This document shows positions 11,114 to 21,532 of a stretch of DNA of 64,000 bases, in pieces; the stretch's first letter is position 1; each line of letters starts with the position of its first letter. The translations under genes were made by a program, and so were the position numbers. This DNA is from Chlorops oryzae (Eukaryota; Arthropoda; Insecta; Diptera; Chloropidae). Below the pieces are notes generated by a model that ran no database searches, was not told the DNA's origin, and saw only the letters and a program-made list of their open reading frames with translations. Location: assembly GCA_020466095.1 (NCBI GenBank), contig CM035806.1, positions 130,644,422 to 130,708,421 on the forward strand. Reading direction: 5' to 3'.

Positions 11114-12200
11114 TGAACGATTAATAATCTATTTCGAGAGCAATATCACGTGCGGTCCTGGCTCAGGAGCATGCAAACCCGGATCCTGCAAGTTGCCTCT
11201 GTTTCCAGATCTCTGATCGTTATCTGGTGGTCCAGCGGTTACTCCGTCATCAGAAGTTTGGGATGTATTCCGCTTCAAATAGATTCCTAATCGAGCAGTT
11301 GAGGAATATTCTGGATTCGCACAGTCGTCATTTTTAGAGCTGGTTAAAGCCTTGCAGCCTGCAAGGCCAGCCGCTTATGGTGGAAGCATATTGCTTCCCA
11401 AGTTTGCTCCTGACGTTTTTGGGGCAGACGCTCTTTCTTGGTGCTCGACGGTTGATGTCATAGTTGCAGACAACCCGCTAGAGGGTAGTGCCTTAATCCT
11501 AGCCCTCAGCATAATGCGCTAGAAGGATACGGTCTTCTCAATGGTTGTCGCAGATGAAGCTTCGCTGGCATTACTTGGCAACAATTCAAGGATCTGTTTA
11601 TACAGAGGTTTTAAGGCGTTGAGACACCAGCAGTTACAGTGGTGAATATGTTCAATAGTCATCCGAATGGGGAATGTCTTTCAATTTATTCAAGTCGCCT
11701 CGTTACGGCGCTTATGTCTAAATGGATTAAGCCCATGTCTCTCGAAGAAATTAACCGTATCTAGTGCATTCCTAGCACAACACACAGCTCACTTTTGAAA
11801 AGTGGTCTGCAGCGTTTGCCTTTTCAAAACGTTTTTATATATAAAAACACGCAACGAACTACAGCATTTAGAACTCAAAGCGATTTACGTTTGGTAAAAG
11901 AAAGCAGCTTTACTCTCAGGATCAATCTATGCGGAAATAAAAAGGAGTAAACCAACAACGAACTTTAAATGTCATTTTCGCGGAAAGCCCGGTCACAAAA
12001 TTGCTGACTGTCGGTTCAGGCGCGATGAAGCCAAGTCATTTCCACGTAGCAGTCAATTCTCAAGTAGCGCACCAACTGAAGGAAGTTGCTTGCCCATGAT
12101 ATGTTATAAATTGCGGAAATGCAGGACACATTGCAGGCTAAGTGTTCCAAAAAGCAGCGTTCATGCCCTGGTGGTAACAACAATTCCAACACCAATTCAA
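11114..12200 (+). pseudogene. degraded gag of the gypsy-type element
   Basis: The start (atgaacgat near 11114) matches the intact gag start at 18796 but contains inserted bases that break the frame. Near 11970-12150 two nucleocapsid zinc knuckles can be recognised in pieces: one reads C..F.GKPGHKIADC-like and a second reads CGNAGHIAG-like after a frame change. Gag packages the element's RNA. No frame stays open for more than a few dozen codons, so this copy cannot make Gag. Confidence 0.6.
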
Positions 12201-12949
12201 AGAGAGTGGATGTTGTATGTCGTAAGTGAGTGTGATCACGTGGCGTCGATTGTTAACTGGTGCTGATATGTTCCCTTATAAAGGAGATCCACTCAACGAG
12301 TTTCGGGAGAAGGATTGAAGTGTTTGTCTATCCTAGAGTATGGAATGCCTCTAGATTAGCATCTCAATTTATCGGAAGTAGAAATAAGTAATATCTCTGA
12401 AATTATGTTTCGAGCGTAGATAGTTGTTTAAAAATAAGTTATGGTTGGTCGTAAGTTTGGCCAAGGTGCTTCGGTGTGGATAAGCATGAAAAAACTCAAT
12501 TTTAAACGGAAATCTTGCAAATACGTGCTCTAGTGACTCGGTTATTATTGTCAATTAGTGAAAACGATAATTAGTAAGTCATTGTTAGAACAAGTACCGG
12601 CGTCTAGGGTCGTTTAGTCGATCGAATAACCGATTCAAAGGCTGGCCCATAGAGTTTCGGTGCGGAAGGTAAACACGATAATTTCAGTGTAATGTATTGT
12701 TAAAAGACGTATCGAGCAGTTAGGGATATCGTTCAAGTCGTCCGAATTAAGACTGTTAAAGTGCGGCCCTATAGCCAGATCTTGGTCGGAAGAAATAAGA
12801 AGTTTCCCAAGAAAAAAAATTAAGTCATTGTTAGAACCAAAAGTCGTTCTGTCCAGTTGTTCATCAGTTCAGCAATCCGTAATATCTACTAGTTAAGCAA
12901 AAGTAGAACGGGTCTGAATGCCTTTCGTAGTCGCGGATTACGCAACAAT

Positions 12950-13640
12950 TCAGATAAATACCCAAGTTTAACCGTCATTCAGACCAAATTGCTAGCAGTT
13001 ACGAGGAGCCCATATTTCATAGTCATCCGAATGGCCATGATTCCACCAAGTCGCCTGTTACCCAAATTCTATTGAATGTAATCGCCATTGTCCGCCGAAG
13101 GACAATACCGAAGTTTCTGTAAAACATGCCCTTTGATTAAAAGCCCCGTTGTTTTTCAAACGAGAGTGATGAAACCTTGGAGACCTTGTAGTGTCGATAC
13201 GATAATAGTGTCAGGCGATACAGAATTGTTGCTCTCTAATCAAAAGAGCAGAGCACTTAAGGTTGAGGATGTTCTGTATTTTCAACGGAGTTTTCGGGAA
13301 GTTAATTGCTTCAAAGGTGCACTGTTTTACAGAATTTGAAAAAAACTAATTTGAAATTTTTCGAGGATTTTAAACATGTGGAAGTTGGCCGGTTGGTTGA
13401 CCAAAAAAACCCTCTTTAAAGAAATTCAAATTAACGTTGCCTCCTCGTATATTGAAATAAATTTCAGTTATCTGTAAAGCGAGTTATGGGTTTGTGCTCC
13501 ATAACTTCAAGCGCCATTGGTAAGAAAAAAATTTCTATTTAAAGCTTGGGTTATCCAAAATAAAAGGCCCATTGCGAAAAAATAAAAAAATAAAATTTTA
13601 TCAAATCCTTGTCTCTCATCCTATACTAAAAAAAAACGGA
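12950..13640 (+). pseudogene. noisy extra copy of the reverse transcriptase segment
   Basis: This stretch follows the same order of words as 13650-14330 (tacgaggagccca, attccaccaa, cccaaattctattgaat, aaggaca, tgccctttg, ccccgt, gtttttcaa, gtgatgaaa) but with dense substitutions and indels. It is a second copy of the RT region placed directly upstream of the better one. It may be an assembly artefact or a strongly decayed tandem copy. Confidence 0.6.
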
Positions 13641-13669
13641 CTTTTATCGGAACTCTGAACCTCCAGCCA

Positions 13670-14330
13670 AATTGCTAGATTACGAGGAGCCCACTATTTT
13701 TCACTGGACATGGCCAGTGGATTCCACCAAATCCCTGTTCACCCAAATTCTATTGAATTTACTGCATTCGTCACGCCTGAAGGACAGTACGAATTTTTAA
13801 CTATGCCCTTTGGACTTAAGAATGCCCCGTCTGTTTTTCAACGAGCAGTGATGAAAGCCTTGGGAGACCTTGCTAATTCATACGTAATAGTGTACATGGA
13901 CGTATATCATAGATTTCGTTGCTTCAGACAATTAAGAGCAAGCACTTGAACGGTTGAGGACTGTTCTGGATATTTTGACAGAGCCTCTGGGGGTTTTCGC
14001 TTTAATTTCATTACAGGAAGATGCTGCGTTTTCTCAAAACTAAATTTGAAATCGACGGCAGGAGTGGTTCGACCAAACCCTCGTAAGATTCAAGTTCATT
14101 AACTGCATTGCCTACCACCTCAATCTGTACTTGCATGTATACGGCAGTATCATTGGAGTTGGCACTCCTACTTCCGTCAGATTCATAGCAAAATTTTCAC
14201 AAATGATGAAAACACACTGTTACGTTTCCACTTTCGTCTCTAATAAATAATAACTTTAGTTTGGAAGCCTGAGCACGAACAGATACGCCAAAAAATAGTC
14301 TCTATTTTAACTAATAAAACGCAGTTTTGA
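13670..14330 (+). pseudogene. reverse transcriptase fragment, Ty3/gypsy type
   Basis: An open frame at 13710-13949 encodes MASGFHQIPV, FLTMPFGLKNAPSVFQ and YVIVYMD. These are the conserved RT blocks of Ty3/gypsy elements; the last corresponds to the active-site region, where the family has YxDD, but the second Asp is replaced by Val (codon gta) just before the frame is lost. RT copies the element's RNA into DNA. The frame breaks at about 13920-13950 and again in the connection domain. Confidence 0.85.
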
Positions 14331-14720
14331 CGATATTTATGACCCTGCACATCCAATCGAACTTCATACCGATGCAAATAGCGCCGATGGCTACGGTGCT
14401 ATTCTACTGCACAAATATTAACATACAACGCCACACGTCATCGAGTAATTATAGTAAAAGGACATCCCATCTAGAATCCAGATATCATTCAATACGAATT
14501 AGAGACATTAGCTGTTGTTAAATCAATTAAGCATTTCCGGCACTATCTGTAAGGACGTCAAATTTAGTAGTATTCATCAGATTGCAACTCCCTTTAAAGC
14601 TTCTCGCTCCAAAATTGATTTTGACACCAAGAGCCCATTCGGTTGGTGGGCATATTTGCAAAGTCCTTTGAATTTGTTGTCGAGTATAGAGAGGGTAAGC
14701 GAATGGCACATGCGGATTTC
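14320..14720 (+). pseudogene. RNase H domain fragment of the gypsy-type element
   Basis: In shifting frames one can read YDPAHPIELHTDAN, DGYGAIL and SRYHSYELETLAVV-like blocks, then RWWAYLQSFEFVVEYREGK and MAHADFFSRNP. These are the RNase H domain and its typical end (cf. the ADALSR motif of Ty3/gypsy). At least two frame changes are needed, near 14440 and 14655. RNase H removes the RNA strand during reverse transcription. Confidence 0.75.
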
Positions 14721-15584
14721 TTCTCCAGAAATCCGTTACCTTCGAATATTCAACCGGTCACGAGAGTCCTGGAGAAGCGTGTAAATATAGCAGAGATTTC
14801 GAGTAATAATAGGCTCCTTGCTGAACAACAGCGAAGATCCGGAAGTCGTTGGTTTCAGTTGTCAAATAGGATGCGTAATAATGAATTGAGACAAGATGAG
14901 GCAAATACCTATGAACTTCGTGCAGGAACACTGTATAGGAAAATACAAAGGAATGGTAAAACAAAATGTTTACCGGTCGTTCCCAGATCTTTCCGGTGGT
15001 CCGTAATGAATCATGTTCACGAATCTGTTATGCATTTGGGCTCAGAAAAAACGCTAGATAAAGTTTACGACTACTACTGTTTTGAGAATATGTCTAAATA
15101 TGTACGGAAGTTTGTCGATAATTGTATTACTTGCAAGTTATCCAAGTCACCGACGGGCAAAATTCAGGCAGAGCTTCACTCTATTCCCAAAGTTGATGTC
15201 CCATTTCATACCGTCCATATCGACATTACAGGTAAATTAAGTGGTAAAAACGACCTTAAGGAATATATAATAGTTCAAATACACGCTTTTACGAAATACG
15301 TTTATTTGTGCCACACTGTAAATATCGATACAGACAACTGCATCAAATCTCTCAAGTCACTGATATCTTTATTCGGTGTGCCTTCCCGTGTTATTGCCGA
15401 CCAGGGTAGATGTTTTGCTGGCAAAGGATTTCGGGATTTTTGTAATTCGCAAAAGATCAATTTACACTTGATTGCTACTGGTGCAAGTCGTGCAAAAGGG
15501 CAGGTAGAGAGAGTCATGAGCACTTTGAAGAATTTGTTGACCGCGATTGTAAAACAAGTAAACGTTCTTGGCAGGATTCCATGA
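14643..15584 (+). CDS. RNase H tail, integrase zinc-binding and catalytic domains
   Basis: This 313-codon open frame begins in the end of RNase H (EYREGKRMAHADFFSRNP). It then holds an HHCC zinc-binding module (H..ES.MH followed by CITC) at about residues 124-165 and an integrase core. The three acidic residues are visible in HIDITGK, IADQGRC and GQVERVM, the D,D(35)E pattern. Integrase inserts the element's DNA into the genome. The frame runs into a stop at 15582, one base out of phase with the continuation at 15581-16180, so a single indel near 15560 splits the protein. The first ATG is not a natural start, as this is the interior of a polyprotein. Confidence 0.85.
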   Translation: MVGIFAKSFEFVVEYREGKRMAHADFFSRNPLPSNIQPVTRVLEKRVNIAEISSNNRLLAEQQRRSGSRWFQLSNRMRNNELRQDEANTYELRAGTLYRKIQRNGKTKCLPVVPRSFRWSVMNHVHESVMHLGSEKTLDKVYDYYCFENMSKYVRKFVDNCITCKLSKSPTGKIQAELHSIPKVDVPFHTVHIDITGKLSGKNDLKEYIIVQIHAFTKYVYLCHTVNIDTDNCIKSLKSLISLFGVPSRVIADQGRCFAGKGFRDFCNSQKINLHLIATGASRAKGQVERVMSTLKNLLTAIVKQVNVLGRIP

Positions 15585-16180
15585 GCGAGGTCCAACTGGC
15601 GTTAAATTCCACGACTTACCGAGTAACTAAATCAAGTCCCTTAGAGTTATTGATAGGTAAAGAGGCACAGCCGTTTGGTTTATTACCAATCGATTCTGAC
15701 GAAAACTTAGTCGACGTTAATAATTTAAGAGCTCAAGCAATTACAAATATCCAGAAAAATGCTTGTTATGATAAAGAAAGGTTTGACAAAAATAAGGCCA
15801 AAATAGTCAAACATAAAGTTGGCGATTATGTCCTACTCAAGAACGAAGAAAGACACCAGACAAAATTAGATCCCAAATTCAGAGGTCCGTTTTTGGTGGC
15901 GGAGGGTTTGGAAGGGGACAGATACTTACTAAAATCGTTGAGTAATAAAAGATCGTACAAGTACTCACATGAGTATTTGCGAAAACTTCCAGAGGGACAG
16001 GTCCCCGAGGAGTTAAGCGTTGTCGAAGGTGAAAGCACAAACGACCCAGTGGAAAGAGAAGACGTTGAAAGAGACGTCATAGAAGGAGAATGCGTTGAAA
16101 GAGACGCCATGGAAAGAGAAGACGTCGAAAGAGACGTCGATAAGAGAGACAACGTAAGGTTGAAAGCCTCGCTACACTAA
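15581..16180 (+). CDS. integrase C-terminal part (GPY/F-type module) of gypsy element
   Basis: This frame continues the integrase: QLALNSTTYRVTKSSPLELL is the conserved end of the core in Ty3/gypsy integrases. It is followed by GDYVLLKNE and KFRGPFLV, the GPY/F-type DNA-binding module. After that comes an acidic/basic repeat tail built from EREDVERDV units (about residues 150-190). The natural protein joins this to the previous frame through SWQDSM, after correcting one base. No envelope gene follows, so it looks like a plain LTR retrotransposon. Confidence 0.85.
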   Translation: MSEVQLALNSTTYRVTKSSPLELLIGKEAQPFGLLPIDSDENLVDVNNLRAQAITNIQKNACYDKERFDKNKAKIVKHKVGDYVLLKNEERHQTKLDPKFRGPFLVAEGLEGDRYLLKSLSNKRSYKYSHEYLRKLPEGQVPEELSVVEGESTNDPVEREDVERDVIEGECVERDAMEREDVERDVDKRDNVRLKASLH

Positions 16181-16207
16181 CCCTTACTGCAAGCTCAAGT
16201 GCACACA

Positions 16208-16515
16208 CAAAAAAAAAAAGGGTGTTTGGTCATGGCGAGTGGCGCAGTGGGTAATGTGGCTGAGGTCCAAGGTAGTAAAGAAGTGTCTGTCTCCAAAAAG
16301 AAACATTCCGCTACGAAAACATAACTCTGAGACGAACCTTAACTTCTATAACCCGAGGACGTGTTGTCGTTATTAAGGCCGTGTCGTTGTGTACCATCCT
16401 AGGTATAGATATGTTGTTTTGTAATATCCTACATATAAATTGTTAATAAACGAATGTAAACTCTTCTAATCAGAGTAGGCTGTTTCGTCAAGTCAGTGTT
16501 TCGAGAGCAAGGTAA
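16208..16515 (+). repeat. 3' LTR region of the gypsy-type element
   Basis: An A-run followed by ggg at 16209-16221 is a plausible polypurine tract, which would put the LTR start near tgtttggtc. From 16382 on the sequence matches the left repeat (10837 onward) almost exactly until the P-type element interrupts it at 16519. If the polypurine call is right, the left LTR has lost its first part. Confidence 0.6.
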
Positions 16516-16818
16516 AACCATGATACAAGAAAACAAGATAGCGCCACTTCAGTACCGCTATTTTGAGGCTCTCTCTGAGAGCCGAAAATTGAGTTTGTGA
16601 CGTCACTGAGCGAGAAATTGTTGTTGTTTCCCATGCTATTCAATGATTATCTTTAAATGGTAATATTGATGGTGTTTTTAATTATTAATAACCAATTTTT
16701 GCATTAACATGTAAAGAAATATTGAAAGAAAAATTATAAATTCGGGTTTTACGAAATTATAACTTTTTCATTCATAATTTCTCGTACAAAGTATCGTGCA
16801 TTCAAAGCTCATTCGGTC

Positions 16819-17370
16819 TTGGTCTGCCAAGCCGATCACATCGTAAGCGAAGGTGCGGTCGTTTGTTGCGCATTTTTGCACAAAAGCTTTTATACAAATG
16901 AAACGAAAGCTTTTTTGAATTTAGAGCTGCCATGTACAGTGGTTTCTGGTTATAGGCGTCTCGGTTCTATTTTGCGCTGTTTCTCCCGCCCCTATGATGA
17001 AATCGCAGAAGAAAACTACGCAGGGATAGAGCAACTAAAAAGTGACGCCGTTGAAAATGTTGCAGGCTATATTTGTTACCGGCTTAAAGATGAACTACCC
17101 GAGATCGTTCTGCGGTATAGCGAAACTTCATCTGCATTGGAATCATGGCCATCCCATTTAAGCGAAGGCGGACTTTCGATTCCGATGAGGACATTGGTTC
17201 ACCACGTTGGCGAGCGGGAAAGTGTTTTAAAAAATTTTAACAATGATTCGCTTCGCATTTGCAGTGATTACATCCAACAACTTATTGGACTATCTCAACA
17301 CATTGAATGCGATGAGCGCAACAACAAATTATTCTTCCGCTCAATACTGTACTTCACAATTAGAAAATAA
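16819..17370 (+). pseudogene. C-terminal remnant of a P-type (THAP9-like) transposase
   Basis: The frame of 183 codons contains AVENVAGYICYRL, then HLSEGGLSIPM and a hydrophobic end FFRSILYFTIRK. This arrangement (an A-G-Y helix, a GGL.P turn, a final helix) resembles the C-terminal part of P-element and THAP9-type transposases. Neither the THAP domain nor the catalytic Asp/Glu residues are present, and the frame opens without a convincing start. It is a remnant of an internally deleted element that would depend on a full-length transposase elsewhere. The sequence is not close to the P-type gene at 23468-26710, so it belongs to another family. Confidence 0.6.
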
Positions 17371-17615
17371 AATTTAGAAATATCTGGAAAAAGTAGAAGT
17401 AAAAAAATGAAAAAATAACTTAAAAAAAATTAAGTCTTTTATTATAATAGAATTCAACAAGAAGCCTTTCTACCTAATACTATCGCTTAAAATCCCCATA
17501 TGTGAAATGACACAATCAATTTACCAGCAAAATATTTTTCCAATGTTGAAATTGTCAAAAAATACGAGTACGAAATTTATAATTTGAATTTTAAATCTAT
17601 AAAAAAAAATTTGTA

Positions 17616-17776
17616 CAGTATTGCCCGGATATAAGCACCGTGCAACATGCACGAAAAATAGTGCATATAAGCGAGGAATGTTTATAAGCGGGGAGCATAT
17701 ATCAAAATAACTTCAGTACAATTTTACTGAAAAAACGTGAATTCACGTTTTGCATGCATATATACCGGGAGTACTG
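17616..17776. mobile_element. pogo-like MITE with TA target
   Basis: Starting cagtattgcccggatata and ending tataccgggagtactg, this 161-bp element sits between TA dinucleotides. A CAGTA start with TA target sites is typical of pogo/Tigger-type elements. It lies inside the deleted P-type element. Confidence 0.7.
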
Positions 17777-17924
17777 TATAACCAAACGTACGAAAACTAA
17801 AATAATAGCTTTCAACACAAAAAGCTCTTTCTTCGTTCGAAAAAAAGCTTTCTCAATGGAAGCAGCTCTAAAAAATTGCGACAGTCCGAAGTCGAAGTGA
17901 TCGCATCGAAGTGAGAATGCGAAC

Positions 17925-18157
17925 CATATATTACTATATATGTCACTCTCATAGATTTTGGGCGGGAATTTTCGCGCCAGTTAGAAAGAGATGTTACTCG
18001 GCAGGCAAAAAAAGAGCGAGAGAGAAATACTTTTGGTGAGTACCTAAGTGAAAAATGCTCATTTTGGTGGTACCCAAGACCATGGTGGGTACCCAAAACC
18101 GTGGTGAAAAGAGCAAAAATGGAAACGGCTCCTGAGTGACATATATAGTTATATATG
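17925..18157. mobile_element. MITE, CATATATTACTATATG family, copy A
   Basis: The ends CATATATTACTATATATG and the mirrored CATATATAACTATATATG flank a 233-bp element with 8-bp flanks atgcgaac / ttgcgaac (one mismatch). The interior holds the word ggtacccaagacc and its close repeat. It matches 21533-21769 in reverse orientation over the whole length. Confidence 0.85.
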
Positions 18158-18212
18158 TTGCGAACTGAGAAGCGATATCGATTGTAAACACAACTGCGAG
18201 GCGAGTTTCAAG

Positions 18213-18391
18213 CATATAGAACTATAGCTGCAACTTCGGCCAAATTTTGGCGCGTTATGGCATGATTTGGTGAAAAAGTTCAACTGTGGTGAACCACGCC
18301 ATAAGTCGAGTGTTGTGGTGAACCACGTAATAGAAAGTGTGGTGTACCACGTAATAGCTTTTGACCGAAGTTGCAGCTATAGTTCTATATG
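18213..18391. mobile_element. MITE with perfect 8-bp target duplication
   Basis: The ends are CATATAGAACTATAGCTGC and its exact mirror, extending to caacttcgg and gaccgaag. The duplication GTTTCAAG is exact (18205-18212 and 18392-18399). In the middle the word gtggt(g/a)(a/t)accacg occurs three times. It is 179 bp long and non-coding. Confidence 0.9.
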
Positions 18392-18653
18392 GTTTCAAGC
18401 ATGCAAGACTTTGAATGCGAAATCATAAATGAAAAAGTTGTTATTTTACCTGAAATATAATTTTCTATATTTCTTCAAACATTTCTTTATCGATTTATAT
18501 AAAAATTTTATATCTTATTTCTAAAATAAAAGCAAAATTCGCATCGAAAAGTAAAAAGCCAGTTTAACATGCGAAACAACAAGAACGAATCGCGATTTTG
18601 AGTTTGTGACGTTTCCTCTCTCAAGTGGCGCCATCTTGTTTTCTTGTATCATG

Positions 18654-18927
18654 GGTAAAAGTATAAAGCTTTTTATTGCTAAGTAGGCTTTGAGTATAAA
18701 GCTAGACAGTCGATGTGGAAAGCTATTGAGAGAAAGAATAATTAATTAACGAAGTCGAATGACACCGATCGCACAGTAACGCCGGAAACTGAATTATGAA
18801 CGATAATAATCATTTCGAGAGCAATACACGTGCGGTCCTGGCTCAGGAGCATGCAAACCCGGATCCTGCAGCGTTGCCTCTGCTAGATCCTGATCGTTAT
18901 CCTGGTGGTCCAGGGGTTACTCCGTCA
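18654..18927 (+). pseudogene. second leader and gag start of the gypsy-type element (truncated)
   Basis: After the P-type insertion the sequence continues with the leader (cacagtaacgccggaaac) and a clean gag start, ATG at 18796. It encodes MNDNNHFESNTRAVLAQEHA and then a Pro/Gly-rich stretch before being cut at about 18927 by a MITE. Because leader and gag follow what should be the 3' LTR, two elements appear to have shared this LTR in tandem. Compared with it, the left copy (11114) carries extra bases. Confidence 0.7.
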
Positions 18928-19193
18928 TATATGAGCCGTTTATTTTGAAATTGGCATAAGTCACTTTTTCAAAAAAATCGAGTTAATGGCAGCACTAAAT
19001 ACAATTGAACGGTATCTTTTCATTTTTTAAAAATTTGCAATCAAAAATGTCAGTATCATTAGATAACAAATACAAGTAAATCTTCTCGAAAGTTAGCATC
19101 CATATTTTTAAACGTGTTAAAACACAAACCCTTAAATATCTCGACTTAAAAAAAAAGTGACTTATGCCACTTTCAAAATAAACGGCTCATATA
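18928..19193. mobile_element. MITE with TATATGAGCC ends
   Basis: The left end tatatgagccgtttattttg and its mirror at 19150-19193 form inverted repeats of about 40 bp. The T/A at each edge suggests a TA-type target, but the exact border is uncertain. It marks the end of the truncated gag. Confidence 0.75.
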
Positions 19194-19600
19194 AAGATAG
19201 ATATAGATTCATATACTAGCACACAATAAAATTTGTTTTGTTTCTCAGATTTGAAAAGTTTCGGTTTCGGTTCGGCCACCGAATCTTTAAAAAAACCGAA
19301 TATTCGGTTTCGGTTCGGTTTCGGTTGAAAATTTTGACTTCGGTTGGTCTCTACAAGGGAGGCAGGGGGAAGAGAGAAACCCCTACTATACCACATCCCC
19401 GTGCGTCCCTAGCCATCAAAAAGTGTGTTTCATTATCGAAATGTCTTAACGTTTTAATGGCCTCCTACGTCTAACGAGTAGTTTCGCATTTGTAATTCAC
19501 GAAACGAAGCACATGTTTCGAACAAGTAATACTTGGGCATTTCCATTCTCTAAGAAAATCGATTTTTGAATCGGTTCGAATGAGGCCTTTTACATTAGGC
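19194..19600. other. gene-free stretch with CGGTTT-rich patch
   Basis: No gene seen. 19255-19345 is made of cggttt/cggttc words on both sides of accgaatattcggt, a short imperfect palindrome. The right part begins the gaggccttttacatt repeat that is split by the next MITE. Confidence 0.5.
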
Positions 19601-20078
19601 CAGTGATGCCAGATTTTATTGATAAAAAAACCCTCATATATTGGAAAAAAACCCACTTTTCCCCATTTTCAAAAACTAAAAACCCACGAAAAAACCCAGA
19701 ATGATTTTTTGAAAATATGGGCGTACCGATTTCAAAATTGAACATTGGATTTAAACACAATATTTTAATATTTTAATAAAAGTATCAAGAAAATAACGAA
19801 AAATAAAAGTAACTTAAAATTGCAGTCTTATTCATAACTTAAAAAAAAAACCAAGTTTCTTTACAACACTTAGGGAACACGCGAATAGATACAGCAAAAA
19901 GAGTCATGCATGGTACTGGAAGAGGGAAAACACGATTTTCATTCTCATAAGTAGTAAATATACCTTAAATGTAGTGCATAAATTTCAATATAAAATTACT
20001 CATACTTTTCCCCATGTCACGATATTTGAGTGAAAAAACCCACAATATGGGGACAAAACCCACAATCTGGCATCACTG
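19601..20078. mobile_element. hAT-type MITE, CAGTGATGCCA family
   Basis: The ends CAGTGATGCCAGATT and AATCTGGCATCACTG are flanked by an exact 8-bp duplication CATTAGGC (19593-19600 and 20079-20086). The interior carries cccac/ccccat words near both ends. It inserted into another repeat, gaggccttttacattag...caatagttgaccg. The same element, inverted, is at 21863-22338. Confidence 0.92.
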
Positions 20079-20785
20079 CATTAGGCAATAGTTGACCGTC
20101 AATTCCTATCGATATTCCCTTTTGGAGTTGCATTCGCTTTTACACTTACTCGAAAGAATTGATCGTCAATTCTTGCTTTGAATGCCTTTTATGACATTTT
20201 CCTCTTCCACACAGGGGTGATATTTCATAAAATACTAGCAAAATAAATTATGTATCTCTGATTAAGGGTTGATAGCAGAAACATAAATACAGCACTACCT
20301 GTTTTGTTTTAATGAATTTAATTATTGATGCTAAGGACTATTACAAAACGCTTGAATTAAAAATGGTTTTTGAAAAAGACAATTTTTAGTGAGTAGCTGT
20401 TAAATTTTTCTGTTTGAAAATATATTCTATATACAATATGTAAGAGTAAACTATCTATAAGCTTTTCATATAGTCAAAATAATAAAGGCGAAACTCCAGA
20501 AACGACGGAACATATCAGGCGATAGAAATGTAGCTGCTTCCATTTAAATACATTTCAATACATTGATCCAATGCTTTCACCTGTGCCGCGTATACCGCAA
20601 CAACCGTCATTGGCGTCATTTATGGAGTTTCGCCTTAAATATAAATTATATTCATCACATTTTCTTAATTTCTTATAACATAAAAATAAGCCTTCAATGT
20701 ATAGTTTTCGGTCTATACAAGAATGTAAGACCCTAAAATATGGATCAAGAAAAATAAGTAATAACATATAATAGCATGCGATGCT
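20079..20785 (-). repeat. repeat block, inverted copy of about 30400-31110
   Basis: This stretch reads as the reverse complement of 30400-31110, with shared words such as gtgagtagctgttaaattt, gcattcgcttttacac and atatttcataaaatac. It contains a MITE (20485-20636). I see no coding region. A more diverged third copy is at 29390-30235. Confidence 0.7.
20485..20636. mobile_element. MITE with AAGGCGAAACTCC ends
   Basis: Inverted ends of about 22 bp (aaggcgaaactcc with gacgg; mirrored at the right) enclose about 150 bp. A second copy sits at 30544-30719. The interior has gcggtat and caacaaccgtc words. The target duplication is unclear. Confidence 0.75.
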
Positions 20786-20793
20786 GTCTCCAC

Positions 20794-21511
20794 TAGAGCT
20801 AGAGAAACATCGACGTCACTATCGATAGTATCGATGTTTTTAAAATTCTCGTCACATCGATGTTTTTTTAGACTATCGATGTTTTGGTGGTGCTCTACAT
20901 TATTATTTATTTCCTATATTAAATATTCTCATTATTTTTCATCGTTATAGTTCTAGCAGTTGTTTTTGGCTGTTCTAATGTAAACCTAAATGCAACATTG
21001 TCTGTGATATATAGACCTCTCCATGTCCCTTTTTATTATTCAAATATATTTTGAATTGAAATATAATTTTCTAAAAATGATAATAACGATAAAAAATGAC
21101 TAAAAACATTTTATTTTTATATAATTTGTGACGTAAGTAGCTAGTTTCTACCCTTTCTTCATGCGAACCAGAACGCAGCCAGAACGAAATTTCAAAATAA
21201 CTACATTGACGCCTTTTACACAAGTCAGTTATTGACCGTAAATTCTTGTTTTTATTTCGCTTTTAGAGTTACATTAGTATTTCCAGACATAAAAGAGGAC
21301 ACAAAATGGTTTATCGAGCTTGTGCATCTAAAAAACGCTAAATTTTTCGTAAAATTCCCGCTCTTTGCTGGCCCAAAAAGTGAGAATTGACGTCAATAAT
21401 TGTCTAGTGTAAAATGCCTCATTAAAGAAAAAACATCGATAGTATCGATGTATTGCTCCAAAAACATCGTGAACATCGATAGTCGCAAACATCGATGTTT
21501 CTCCAGCTGTA
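20794..21511. mobile_element. hAT-type element with GTCTCCAC target duplication
   Basis: The left end TAGAGCTAGAGAAACATCGA and the mirrored TACAGCTGGAGAAACATCGA are flanked by an exact 8-bp repeat GTCTCCAC (20786-20793 and 21512-21519). Both ends are followed by several atcgatagtatcgatgttt words. No transposase is visible in the 718 bp. A smaller repeat with gccttttacac ends occupies about 21209-21418. Confidence 0.88.
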
Positions 21512-21532
21512 GTCTCCACGAACAACGAAAAC

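Larger units (their letters stand above)
16519..18653. mobile_element. internally deleted P-superfamily element
   Basis: The ends CATGATACAAGAAAACAAG and its mirror (ending cttgtatcatg at 18653) form inverted repeats of about 27 bp. The flanks are ggtaaaac (16511-16518) and ggtaaaag (18654-18661), an 8-bp duplication with one mismatch. A CATGAT start with 8-bp duplications is the P-superfamily signature. The insertion splits the LTR region of the gypsy element. Inside are a short coding remnant (16819-17370) and three smaller elements (17616-17776, 17925-18157, 18213-18391). Confidence 0.85.

Noticed and set aside
13088..13339. 83-codon frame as an independent gene
   Set aside because: It is a frame-shifted piece of the noisy second copy of the gypsy reverse transcriptase.
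16180..16400. An envelope-like gene after the integrase
   Set aside because: Only about 40-200 bp without a long frame separate the end of pol from the LTR region.
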